Assembly: GCF_002999335.1 (NCBI RefSeq)
Contig: NW_020312239.1
Span: forward strand, 1 to 32,877
Reading direction: 5' to 3'
DNA length: 32,877 nt
From: Cyclospora cayetanensis
Lineage: Eukaryota; Apicomplexa; Conoidasida; Eucoccidiorida; Eimeriidae
Position 1 is the stretch's first letter. Each line of letters opens with the position of its first letter. The position numbers and the translations under genes are program-made. Below the pieces are notes generated by a model that ran no database searches, was not told where the DNA came from, and worked only from the letters and a program-made list of their open reading frames with translations. Positions 20,401 through 30,632 of the stretch are shown piece after piece.

Positions 20401-22597
20401 ACAATAGTAGCGAATGCATGGCTGCCAAAAGCGTATGACTCCTGCAATTTCAATAAAACCAGTAAACTGTCAGTAGGCAAGGGTGGTTGCGCTGCACAAG
20501 CGTGAAGCTTTGGAGGGTGACGTGAGCGCGTCCGTCACCACGATGTTGATGTCCGCAATACACGTAGCTGCGAAGCTAAACTATAAAGGCGTCCAAGCCA
20601 AAGAAAAACTCTAGAGCCATCCAATTTTTAAATTCTACACAAGTGGAGACTATTCGTCCGCCTGCACAGTAAATTGCCTCCATACTCATAGTGCCGGCAT
20701 GTTTAAGGCCACACCATACCAAATAGCGTTTGTCCCCACAGTGTACCGCTGGTCGTTTCTGATGGAATGCAAAGGATAGCAAGTAACAATTTTGTGCATT
20801 GAAGTGCCTATAGCGTGTTTGGAGAAAAAAAGCCTTTTTCGCACGTCAGTAGGATTAGTATTCAGGAATGGTGTTCGCAGTGGGGTGCTGCGAGTACAGG
20901 GGCAGTGGAAATGCAGCGGATTGTGTCCTTGAAGCGGCATCAGCCTTCTATACCTAGGTCACAAATTACTCTTTATCTAGCTAACCTGCTAAATGAGCTT
21001 TAATCAGGAAAAATCAACCAAGGATGGAGCCCTATGGAGTGACGGCAGAGTTCTTTTTCCCTCGAGTAGGAGAGTTGCAGTGACTTCATGAACTTTTGTG
21101 TAGGTTTTGGGGGTGCATCACATGATCTACTTAGCGGCAGTCTAATAGTTTCCTTGCCTCAGTATAGCTAGGGCGCTGCTCACACGGATGTCGGTACAAC
21201 GCCTTTAATTTTCTGAGCTTCTACTCAAGGATGCCACTCAGGGCACCTGCTATACGGTGCTGCTTCGTCTGTTGGTCTTACGTTCCCCATGGAGGCCAAG
21301 TCAAGGAATCGGATAGTTGTCCAACATAGTTTTCCCCAAGTCATGGAGGCATGCCCTTTGAGCTGAAAGTCTAATTGTTGGTACATGGGGGATGCTCGCA
21401 GTAACGCCAGCACAAGAGTAGCAAAATTCTTTCCGCTCCCCGAACTGTCTATCGGCTCTCCAAATGCAGACCGTCGTGCTATCCTGCTTGGATAGTGAAT
21501 AGAACAGATAGGGTGCAGCTAGTGGTAGCGATAGAGCAGTGTAAAGGGTTGCACGCGTGCAACCAAATCAGCGTGACAAACTGGCAAATACTAGATACGC
21601 AAAATGCATCCAGCAATGTTTCTGTTAGATACACTCGATGCCCATCAACAACGACACGTACCGATAGTGAATCTTAACTCAATACTCACTAGATGATCCA
21701 CCGGTAACAGTGTAATGGGGGCGGAGTCTGTGTAAGGATCTTCCACAATTAGCCTGTTACGGCAACAAACTTGGCAAACTGCAGCTCTACTTCCCGAACT
21801 GAAGCTGCTCGCAATACCAGGATAAGACGGAGAGCCCTAGGGAAATTGCTTCACGGCTAAGATGGCTAAGGCAAGGTCAAGTATGCAACTCCAGTTCCCC
21901 CTCTATAGGGCTGGACCTACAGGCCTCCGAGATTGTATGAAATAGGGGTGCGGAGGAGAAGCTAAGGGGGTAAACACACACTGGGGGAGAGAATTTTGGT
22001 GCCATTCAAGGTTTTTGCTGCAGAGGTTGTGAAGAGCACATGAGAGAGATGCTTCTATGAATGCTTGGTGCATGCTCCAAGGCGTCCACGGCTCTCTGGC
22101 ACAGAAGACTGATCAGGGTTCAGCCTCTAGAGCGCTGGAGATATGCGATGTGTCTGATCCGAATATTTGGCTGCACTTGATGTTTTTGAGAGCTTCTCCA
22201 GAGGAATCTATGGGGTATTCCCTTGCCTGATCATATCTCCCGGCCGTTAGCATCAACAGCCGAAGCCCTCAGCTTCCCGCTCTTGCCCGTGCAGGTTTCT
22301 GCTTCCGAAGGCTACACCTTCATCCAAATGACTTTCTCTGACTTTTCTTTTCTCTGGTGCACTGATCAGTGTGGGTTTCTTGGTTGAAGTGGCGGCAGTG
22401 GCCAGGCTTCATAGCCTGAGCCTTTGCATCAGGGGGAGGAGGCGACTTTGCCCTCCGGCTTTCTGATGTTATTTATGACTCAGCTGCCGCCCCAGGGGCG
22501 TGGTTTTTCGGTGTCTCTCTCTCGGAGCAGGGTAAGCTCTCCCCCTGCTCCAGGATCTCCCCGTGAAACTGCAGAAGAGCACGCAGCAGCCACGGCA
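17444..22597. other. Intergenic stretch between divergent giant gene and SR gene
   Basis: About 5.1 kb lies between the start of the giant gene and the first SR codon. The first 300 bp still carry CTG-type repeat (17630-17690); from about 17.75 kb the sequence becomes free of trinucleotide repeat and richer in stops. Both 5' regions and promoters must lie here, but I recognise no core promoter element. A TGCATGC motif occurs near 18956. Apart from one doubtful open frame (17924-18577), I see no gene. Confidence 0.6.
17924..18577 (-). CDS. Doubtful open reading frame, 217 codons
   Basis: This is the longest open frame in the repeat-poor intergenic stretch, starting MVRRKFRFGE and ending RLSHRSYS. 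I recognise no domain. Composition is unremarkable, with a hydrophobic patch around ILGGCCCLASVSTVAAAA. It may be a chance frame, part of the 5' region of the giant gene, or a small lineage-specific gene. Confidence 0.15.
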   Translation of the reverse strand: MVRRKFRFGETARKLYEQRQWLPATNGCAHCRPGSLAASSVQRGEFQGLRISQLLTSETAETIVSSMVVMARLLLCAQYMHTYIRLNRRKNKFHSSEYSEISLTLQKGAKPSLTDTLQKQSLSAPVCVYTGRTRIHPPLCNSADRQRNLPSRLSMLICIKKRIILGGCCCLASVSTVAAAANKHERTCSSACTGAGGSAAVSRAVRLHDRLSHRSYS

Positions 22598-25353
22598 ATG
22601 AATTTTGACAGGTTGTCCCCCACGCGGGCGGGGGAGCTGTGGATGGCAGAGAATATCAAGGCAATACGGAGTATGCGCCGGTTCCCGTACATGCTAAGAG
22701 GAGTCGCGCAGGGCGCCACACCCTCAGACGTGAAAAATTTCCTTTCAAGGGTGGGGGTCGTTAAGGAGATGTACCTCCCCGTGCATCATGTGCACCGAAC
22801 ACCCAGGCAAGCTGCTGCACATTTTATCTGAGGGTGAGGCTCGTCGGTAGATGAGTCTTGTTGCGTTCTAGTATGGTAGTACATTCATGCGCATCTTCGC
22901 TCGTGTTGCTCGGAGTGCTCAACCAGACGGAAGCAAGCAACTCTCCACCTGGATGTTTGACACCGCTTCCTGTTGCTCTTTCCTCTCACACTGCCATGTA
23001 GGAGCTACTGTTTTTTTGAATTCGAAAAGGAGGAGGATGGAGAGAGGGCAATGAAGGAGCTCCAGAACGAATTGTTCATGGGCTATCGCGTAACCGTTCA
23101 TTTGGCGAATAGCGATCCGAAGACTCCAGACCAAATGGTATGAATTTTTCGAAGAATAGGACTCTTAGATATCGTGCAGCATAAGTATACCACTATTTAG
23201 TGAGAAGTATTTCCACAATTCGTAATTCCACCCCGTTGTAGCTTCATTGGCGTTTCCCTATTAGGCCTTGTCTGAGGAGTCCTCGGGATGCAGGGGCTGC
23301 CGACTTTCGTTTTCGACTGTAGAGATGACGCAGGCGGGATGTGGTCTGAATTTTCTTAATTTCTTGCTCGTTTCGCTATTTCTGCTGCTTGTCTGCGTGC
23401 AGCGGCTCATGTATGAGAAGCGAGAAGAAATGTAAGTCTTTGACAGACTATGTTCGCCTCTCGGCGTACTCAGTAAGCAAACATGCAAGGTGCACCAAAA
23501 TACCGCTCCTGCGGAAATGACGCGGGAGAAACTTTAGAGGCCGAACCGCAGCGCCAGCATGCAAATGTAGCAGTCTTCCGAACTCCGACAAACCGCATAC
23601 AAAAGTACCCTATACCTCAGTATCCAACTACAGCTTGACAGGTTAAGATGTGTAAGTTTTCATTTTGATACAATTCCAACAAGCAAACAATTCAATCAAA
23701 ACGCCAAGAGCAAAGTAAGGACAAAGTTTTGTTGCTCGCTTTTGTCCATGCTGGTGCACAGGGGCCATGCTGCATTCATGCATCGAACTCCCTAGTGCTG
23801 TAGCAGTCCGCACTGCATGAGAAGAAGCTTCACCCGCCAGCTTTGCTTTGGCATACCGAGGCTGCGGAGGGCAGCAGCTGCACATTCAGCTGGCTAGCCA
23901 AGTTGGTTCCTTTTTAGGTGGCTGTAGACGGCCGTTCTGGCGTCTGTTGTTTTGTGTTGCCATATATCAGAGAAGGCCTTGTGTGTAGTCACCACTGCAC
24001 CTACCTGGAGATATGCAGGATGGCTGTGAAGTGTTCAAATTACCACTTTCTATGCTTTTTTGGAGGGACGTACGACGTTGGTGTTGACCGTGGGGCGTGT
24101 CTGTCTCCATGTTGCACTTGCATGTTTCTAGTTGTTGACTGCTCTCCATCTTTCCCTTATGCCGCTCATTTGGCTGCAGCGAGCGCAAACGTATGGCTGA
24201 ACGGAGTCCAGACCTAAGGCGCTCACGCTCAACACCTTCAATCTTGCGGCAGCGGTGTCATAGCCGCGAGAGAAGAAGGAGTTCTGATGACCGCTACCAT
24301 CATCGCTGGCGGAGGCGCTACAGCAGCGATCTCAGCAGGAGCTCGAGTCGCAGTTGGAGCAGAAGTGTCAGAAGAAGGAGAAGGAGGCCTAGCACGAGGA
24401 GTCGACACCGTAAGGGCAGCAGCCACCGCAACGAGCGTAGAAGTCGACGGAGTATTAGCAGCAGCAGCAGTGCAAGCAGTGTGAGCCGCTGCTGCCACAG
24501 CAGCGCAAGGCGTAGCAGACATGCCACCAAGCTCAAGCGGTCTCGTCGGAGTCGCAGCAGGAGCCGCACTCCTGACAGGAGAAAGTGTCGAGACAGTAGG
24601 AGCAGCAAGAAACACAGACGCAGAAGCGTTAGTTCCTCATTAGATCGGAGACGCTCGAGGAAACACACCAGTCGGTCTAGCAAGGCGCGCAAAGATCTCC
24701 TTATTAAATCTCGAAAGGACAGGCGGCACCGTGGCAGGAAGCGCGGCAGGACCAGCGTCGATAGCCGAGACAGTAGTCGAGACTCTGTCGACAGCAGGCG
24801 AGGTAGGAGTAGCAGCAGCAGCAGCCGCAGCAGCAGCAGAAATGACAAGAGAAAGGAGCAGCACCGTAGATCCCGTAAAAGGAAGGAGGAGGCTGATGAG
24901 GCACCAGCGAGTGTGAAGGATCAGAAGCCTCAAGAAGAAGAGGCTCGGAGAGAAGGCGCAGCAGTGGGCGACGTGTCTAGCAAAGAGAACGAGAAGCGGA
25001 TCGACGCGGAGCATGTCGCTGCTAGCAGCCGAGTCTCCGAGGGCGAAGGCATGACGAGCGCTAGCGAGAGTGAAGAGGGGGAAAGCAGGGAGAATTCGCA
25101 ATGCAGCGCCGAGAGTGACAGCCAGTCGGAGGCAGGGATGAGCGACGAAAGTGACGCGGAAGGCCAGCAGGAAACGCGTGCAGCAGTGGGAGTTGAGACC
25201 GTTTCGGATAGCAGCACTTCCGAGACGTCCCCTGGAATTATTGTTGTAGAGAAGAGCTCGGATAGCAGCAAGATCAAGCAGAAAAAAAGCTCTTGTGCGA
25301 TGGCAACCGGCAGCAAGAGTAGTAAGAAATCTTCCAGGAAGCCGAAAAGTTGA
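22598..25353 (+). CDS. SR splicing factor, SC35/SCL-like (RRM plus RS domain), four exons
   Basis: Exons 22598-22806, 23002-23137, 23404-23432 and 24180-25353 join in frame to 515 residues. An N-terminal RRM spans about residues 25-115, with an RNP2-like strand at YMLRGV and an RNP1-like strand at RSYCFFEF. The segment after it, PDQMRLMYEKREEIERK, resembles the linker of SC35-like proteins. Next comes a long Arg/Ser domain with RSRSRSRTPDRR, then an acidic Ser/Glu/Asp stretch and a basic Lys/Ser tail. Such proteins bind exonic enhancers and recruit spliceosome parts in nuclear speckles through phosphorylated RS repeats. The ATG at 22598 is the Met nearest the RRM; the frame stays open up to an ATG at 22424, so a longer N-terminus is possible. 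The class is clear; orthology to a named SR protein is not. Confidence 0.85.
22807..23001 (+). other. GC-AG intron splitting the RRM
   Basis: Donor CCCAG/GCAAGC and acceptor CATGTAG/G bound a 195-nt intron. The phase requires two leftover bases: AG plus G gives Arg, and SYCFFEFEK follows, completing an RNP1-like motif. The nearest GT with the same phase (GAGAT/GTACCT, near 22769) would delete the RRM loop YLPVHHVHRTPR, so the GC donor fits better. Confidence 0.75.
23404..23432 (+). other. 29-nt microexon of the SR gene
   Basis: The acceptor is CTGCGTGCAG/CGG after a strong pyrimidine tract; the donor is GAAAT/GTAAGT. It encodes RLMYEKREE plus two bases of the next codon, and joins in phase to the exon at 24180 to give IERKRMAERS. 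Skipping it would shift frame. Confidence 0.8.
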
Positions 25354-27095
25354 CAGGGAAATTGAACGTGTGGCATGCTGTCAACGACAAGTGTAGTCGT
25401 TACCAGGGGTCAAACAGTGGATCCTGGAAAGGGGGACTCTTTGGGGCTTTGTCTGCGTTGAGTTTACCAGCAACGGAAGGAATCTCGCAATGTGCTGCTT
25501 CACCGAGTCTCTCACCCACTCGATGGGGGTTGTATGCGCGCGCCTGCCGACCCGGTGATGATTGTTTTGGTATCCTTCAAAGCCGAGGAGTGCTGGCTCG
25601 AAGCGCCCAAGCGGTTAATTTGTGTCGCTGTACAAAAACACAGCTCGCCGCATGTGGATTCCTAGATAGAAGGCATTTGCTGCCGCTGCTGCAGGGGACA
25701 TCCCGCAGAGACGGGGCCTTGTCTGTCTCGTAGTGGAAAAAAGAGGGCCATTCTGCCCCATCTTGGGGCTGCATGCTGCGTGGCTTGCTGCAGCTACAAG
25801 CACGGGATTTTTGGCTAGGCACAAGCATCGTAGTTCAGAAAAGTAACCTTGATTGCGTCTCGTGCGTGCTGACAGAAATGAATTCCAGGGGCAGCACACT
25901 TCTGCAGTGCAACGGCTAATTTGCAGCCCTCCCTGTCACGCACTTGAGCGGATGCCGGCCTCTACCCAGTGAGACACCCTGCCAGCAGGCGCGGATTAGG
26001 ATTAGCCGCAACGGAGGGAACGCACCGTCAGAGGGGAGATAGAGGTAGTTTGAAAAGCACTCCTCGTGGGACTCTACAGCTAATTTATGGATATTTGATT
26101 GGCTGTTCTTTCTTCCAAGAAAACGGCACTTTAACACGCTCTTTTTCGGGTAGCTTCCCCCTGCACGTGCTTGCCTAAGGACCGTGCTCAGTCGAGTCCT
26201 GGTGCCACGGCCGCTTGCAAAGGTTCATAAGATATCGCCAACACCTTTCCGTTTCTTGACGTAGCAAAATACCCCTTAAAATGAGGTACCTGCAAAGGAA
26301 CGTGCAATGACGCTATGCCACGTTCAACTACCCCACGGTCTCAAGCAACACCCTTTGCGATTCTGCCGAATCCGGCTATTCGCTGCATCTCCCCACTACG
26401 AATTCTCCGAAAAGCAGAGAGAGACTTTGTAGGTGCACGTGGTAACAAGGAGCATCCCCTTTCACCAACTGGCCACATTCGCATTAGCTCCGCCCAGCAG
26501 GCCTTCTGTTATCGCGGTTCGCCTAGCAACCACTTCCAGTACATGCGAGCAACACAGATCTGAAAAGGTGCCTTCCAAGAAGGCCGTGCAAGTGCACAGC
26601 CGTGTTACTGTAACATAAGCTTTGCAGTCGGCGAAATCGAAAGTCTATTCAGGGGAAGGCTACAGCTGCCATAAAATCATCCGAGCTCTTCCTTCTATGC
26701 AACGCCAACTGTTTTGATGCTAGCCGCCTATGAGCGCCAGCTGCTTGCACCCGCACATGTGCAGGTGCCTGCTGCTGTGGAAGCCGCATCGGTAACTACC
26801 GAAGAAGTAGTGGCCGCTCTACGGCGTTCCCGTCCAAAAGCAAACTTCCAACTGCCATAACTTTCCCCCACCTATGTATCTCCCCTCAACTAAACTCCCC
26901 CCCAACACTCTTCCCCCACAGCGCCACCACCCTCCTCCAGTCTAATTGTGAAAACTGAGGAAACGGCAGCGCTGCGGACTACTACAACGAGGATGCGAAG
27001 ACGGCTTTCGCATGGCAGGGCAGCTGCAGTGCTGCCTCTACGTGCCAGAACAGCTCTACTGGGTGTTGGTGTGCAGGTGTCTGTACCCTCCGCTA
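25354..27095. other. Intergenic stretch between convergent SR and DnaJ genes
   Basis: This 1.7-kb stretch must hold both 3' untranslated regions. I see no convincing gene; open frames are under 130 codons and show no domain. A C-rich pyrimidine tract on the plus strand lies at about 26863-26940 (G-rich in the DnaJ transcript sense). No polyadenylation signal could be assigned. Confidence 0.6.
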
Positions 27096-30000
27096 TTACT
27101 GCTGCCGGCACTGAACTCTTTGAGGGCCTCCTCCATGGCCTTCTTCGTCATCTTCCTCATAAGCCTCGCCCGAACCTTGAGTGCGCTGCTGCTGCTGGCG
27201 AGCACGCAGTTCCTCGGGAGTAACGCTCTCGCACACGTGATGCTCAACCTTGGGGTCATCCTCGTCAACCTGAGCAACCACGCAAAGCCAGATGTCTAGA
27301 ACACCCTTGTTCGTGCGGGGGAGGGGGTGTGTGCGAGCTTTCTATACGCCATCATCTCCGACGGTTAAAGCCGCGTGCGCGATGGGGACGCAGTGAAGAC
27401 GCAGGGTGCCACCCTCCTAGGGGCATGCCATGCTCTTTTGCTCGTCTCGCATGCATGAAACAGCAGAATTACCATGGGCGCATTCTCTGGCTGCGGGAGG
27501 ATCTCGCGGAATTTGGCGTGGAGAGACTCCGGCACCCTCTGGGGGAACTCGACGTCAAAAACAATGTACAGTTCTCCTGGAGGGCGAGCATGCAACGCAA
27601 ACAACGCAAACAACGCAAAATGTCACTTTAAAAGGAGGCCTGTGGAGAACGTGCAAGTAAGCACTTGCATGGCTTCAAAAAATGCCCAAGCATTGCTGAG
27701 ATCGCTAGGCGTTCCTGTCCCACCAACGAGGATCTGCTCACCGTTAATGAAAGGATTCTTGTGATTCGGCATACCCTCCCCCTTCACGCACATCACTGCA
27801 TCAGGCTTGACAACTTCGCCGGGTGTTCCCTGCAAGAAATCCACACACCACGAGGAGCAGCAGCAGCGTTCGCTCTCTAGCTTCTTCCAAAGGACAAAGC
27901 ACAAACCCGCGCATACCTCAAACACGAACGACCCCTTCCTGGGATACATAAAGCTCATAAACCCTTTTGCACTCCCGGCTGAAAAAGCCGCGCACACTAC
28001 GGGTACCGCGTTTCGGCAGCATACAGGCCAAGAGAAAACATCCAGCAAGCACCGAATGAAGACTTTTTTTGAAGGCTCTAGATGCGAACAGGCATTGGTT
28101 TTAACTGCCCCGACTTAGCCTAATAGGCAGTTAAAAACCAGGGGCCAATCGTCAGTTTTCGCGAGCCGCGGCGGCATTCGCCATGAAAAAAACAGCCGAA
28201 TGCCAATTCAGGCTCGCGGTTCAGCTCCCCTTTTGAAAGGCCAAACACTAAATTAATCCCTGCCTTGAGTTCAGAGCCCTCCAAAAAAAATTCTTTTCTG
28301 CAACTATGCAAGAAGTAACAAGAGCAAGTGCAAGTGCCCACCTGAATGAGGAGCTGGCGGCCATCCAAGTGCGTAAGAAGGAACTTGAAACCGCAAAGTG
28401 CTTCGTACAAGGAAATCTTTTTCGTCATGAACAGATCATTGCCGCGGCGCTTGAACACCTCGTGTTCCTAAAGGCCAACAACAGGGCATCGGAGACAGAA
28501 ACTGACTGTACAGACATCCTACCTGCGAGGATTCTCGACTGTATACGCATGGCTCTAGCGGCGTCCATGCAGTACACCGCAATGCTGCGCATGCGCGCAT
28601 GAGCTGTTCACATCGACGCTGGGACCTACTCATCCAGCAACCCCAGAAATTTACACAAGGGTAAGTAAAACAACACAGGGGCATAAGCGTGGCTTGCCTG
28701 CTGCTCTACCACAAGGACGACATCTCCCGGTATTTCGCCAGGCCGCTCATCTGCCTCCCCCCTGAAGTATATTTTGTGATGATTCTTTACACCTGATCAC
28801 ATGAAAAGGCATTAAATACGAAAACACAGCGCTCCCGAAAAAAATCCTGACCACCGCTCTCAGATCCCATACATGAACCCTGTTCGGTACGCTGTCGTGC
28901 AGACAAAAGGAGATTGATTGTGCTTTCTGCTCTCACCCTTCTCGATAAAAATCTGCAGAATCTTCCTTTCCTTGGAAACCCCCTTCCCCAAGCAGCCCTT
29001 GCACCGCTTTGAAGGCTCAATGCTGCGACCTTGGCCTTTGCATGCATGGCAAATGCCTTGCGTCTGCTGAATCATGGGCCCCAAATGGCGTATCTGGCAG
29101 CAGTACCACCAACACACAGATCAAGCAAATCTTGTGACCCTCCAGCTCACGCATGACGCACATGCGCCTGGTAGCAAGAACTGTCTCAGCGCGTTTCCGC
29201 AGCTCCTCAACCCCAAACTTACCATTACCTTGACGCCAGACCCATCACACTCTTTACAAGTGATAAGCGCCTCCGGAGGGCCTCCCCTGCCTTCGCAATC
29301 TTTGCATATTACGTCCTTGTTGATGGCCATGCGCCGCGGGGCACCGTTATATATCTGAAAGTGAACACCCCCGTAACGTCCCACACCAAAAATGCCAGAT
29401 TCTCCCCAGCAATGCATACGTGGCTGCAGTGTAAAATTCAGTCTGTAGACGCCGCCAGCATATACAACTCCCCCACGTTTTCGCAAAAGCAGCAACATGC
29501 GACATTCACCTGTTCAAGAGTAACCTTTATGGTGCTGACGACGTCCTCCCCCTTCTTCTTGCTCTGTTGCCTCCCAGGTCTCCTGCCTCCAAAGAACAAG
29601 TCAAAGATATCTGAGGGATCCGTATCAGCTCCCCCACCCTCAAGGCCCTCCTCTCCGAGTTCATCATACACACTCTTCTTTTCGGGGTCGCTCAGCACCT
29701 CATATCTGCGCAGATACACATCGAGATCTCGAATCCCGTAAATCCATGAAAAAATATCAAAGCTACTCGATATGCGGCTTCAAGTACGCCTGGTATAATA
29801 CAGACAAAACGCCGCCGTTGACTGGTACCAGCACCATCACATATGTATTCGTATTGGTGTACGGGGAGCATATACAGGGGAAACAGAGGTGATAAGATGC
29901 GTACGCCCTCGAGATTTCCTTGAACTTCTCTGGGTCACCTCCCTTGTCCGGGTGGTGCTTAATCGCCAACTTGCGGTAGGCTTTTTTGATATCTGCATCA

Positions 30001-30632
30001 GAAAGACAAGCCCGCAATTACCAACTCATCACCCTTCACCGCGCTTCCTGCAGGTGCATGTTTAACAGGGCGTTGCACTGCCACTGCTCAAAACGCGGAG
30101 GAGAGAATGTGAATGTGAGATCTCCTAGCAAGGACAGAGGGTCCTAAGGCCTGTCACTCGCTGTCCAGAGTGCCTCTAAAACTGCAGCTGCTGACGCCGT
30201 CGAATGCCGATGACGGCCTCTAGCAAGTGGCGATACACCCGCCCCAGCAGAAGCCGACATGTTTTGAACATGAATGACACGGTATGCTGCTACTTCGAGA
30301 GTTCTGCTTTAGCCACTCCGCTGAAGTGCTGTTCTGCATCTCTATGGGGTCAAATAGGAGCCAATCCTTCAATGAGACAGTTTGGTGCTGCAGCCGCCCC
30401 TGCGGATGCTAGAACAGCATCTGCTGCGGCCGTTCGTGCTGTCGCGGTTGCCACCACATAATGCGAATATAAGGGGACTTAGGAACGCAGGAGGAGTCTG
30501 ACCTTGTATGGAAGCGTTCTTATCAACCTCAAGGAGCTCGTAGAACTTGGTTGTGTTTCTCTCCTTGGGTGGCCCCCTCGGCCTACCCTGGCCAGGGATG
30601 TCTTCCGCAAAGGGAAAGCTGCTGAAGAACAT
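27096..30632 (-). CDS. Type I (class A) Hsp40/DnaJ co-chaperone, ten exons
   Basis: Exons 30632-30503, 29992-29905, 29705-29510, 29354-29223, 29093-28937, 28792-28698, 28467-28342, 27829-27742, 27576-27473 and 27269-27096 join in frame to 429 residues, close to about 400 for DNAJA1/Ydj1. The J domain has KFYELLEV, then [19 protein letters not shown] with the HPD triad that stimulates Hsp70 ATPase. A short Gly-rich linker follows ([20 protein letters not shown]). Four zinc-binding repeats are visible: [24 protein letters not shown] and CKGCLGKG. The substrate-binding C-terminal domain includes [18 protein letters not shown] and [11 protein letters not shown]. The protein ends VQCRQQ, whose last four residues form a CaaX-like farnesylation signal as in Ydj1 (CASQ). 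It probably acts in the cytosol, partly on ER membranes, delivering clients to Hsp70. Confidence 0.93.
28468..28697 (-). other. GC-AG intron 6 of the DnaJ gene
   Basis: Donor GAGCAGCAG/GCAAGCC and acceptor GGCCTTTAG/GAA bound a 230-nt intron. The join gives [18 protein letters not shown], which follows the class A Hsp40 pattern without gap. The next downstream GT would insert extra residues not expected in the family. Confidence 0.82.

Noticed and set aside
22424..22597. Upstream in-frame extension of the SR protein
   Set aside because: It is Ser/Pro-rich with no domain, and the Met at 22598 sits closer to the RRM. Kept as a possible alternative start only.
24238..24848. Minus-strand open frames (125 and 176 codons) under the SR gene
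   Set aside because: They are antisense shadows of the RS domain, where Arg/Ser codons read backwards rarely give stops.
26861..26940. Pyrimidine tract ending CCCCACAG on the plus strand, like a splice acceptor
   Set aside because: No coding sequence follows it on the plus strand; downstream is the antisense of the DnaJ last exon.
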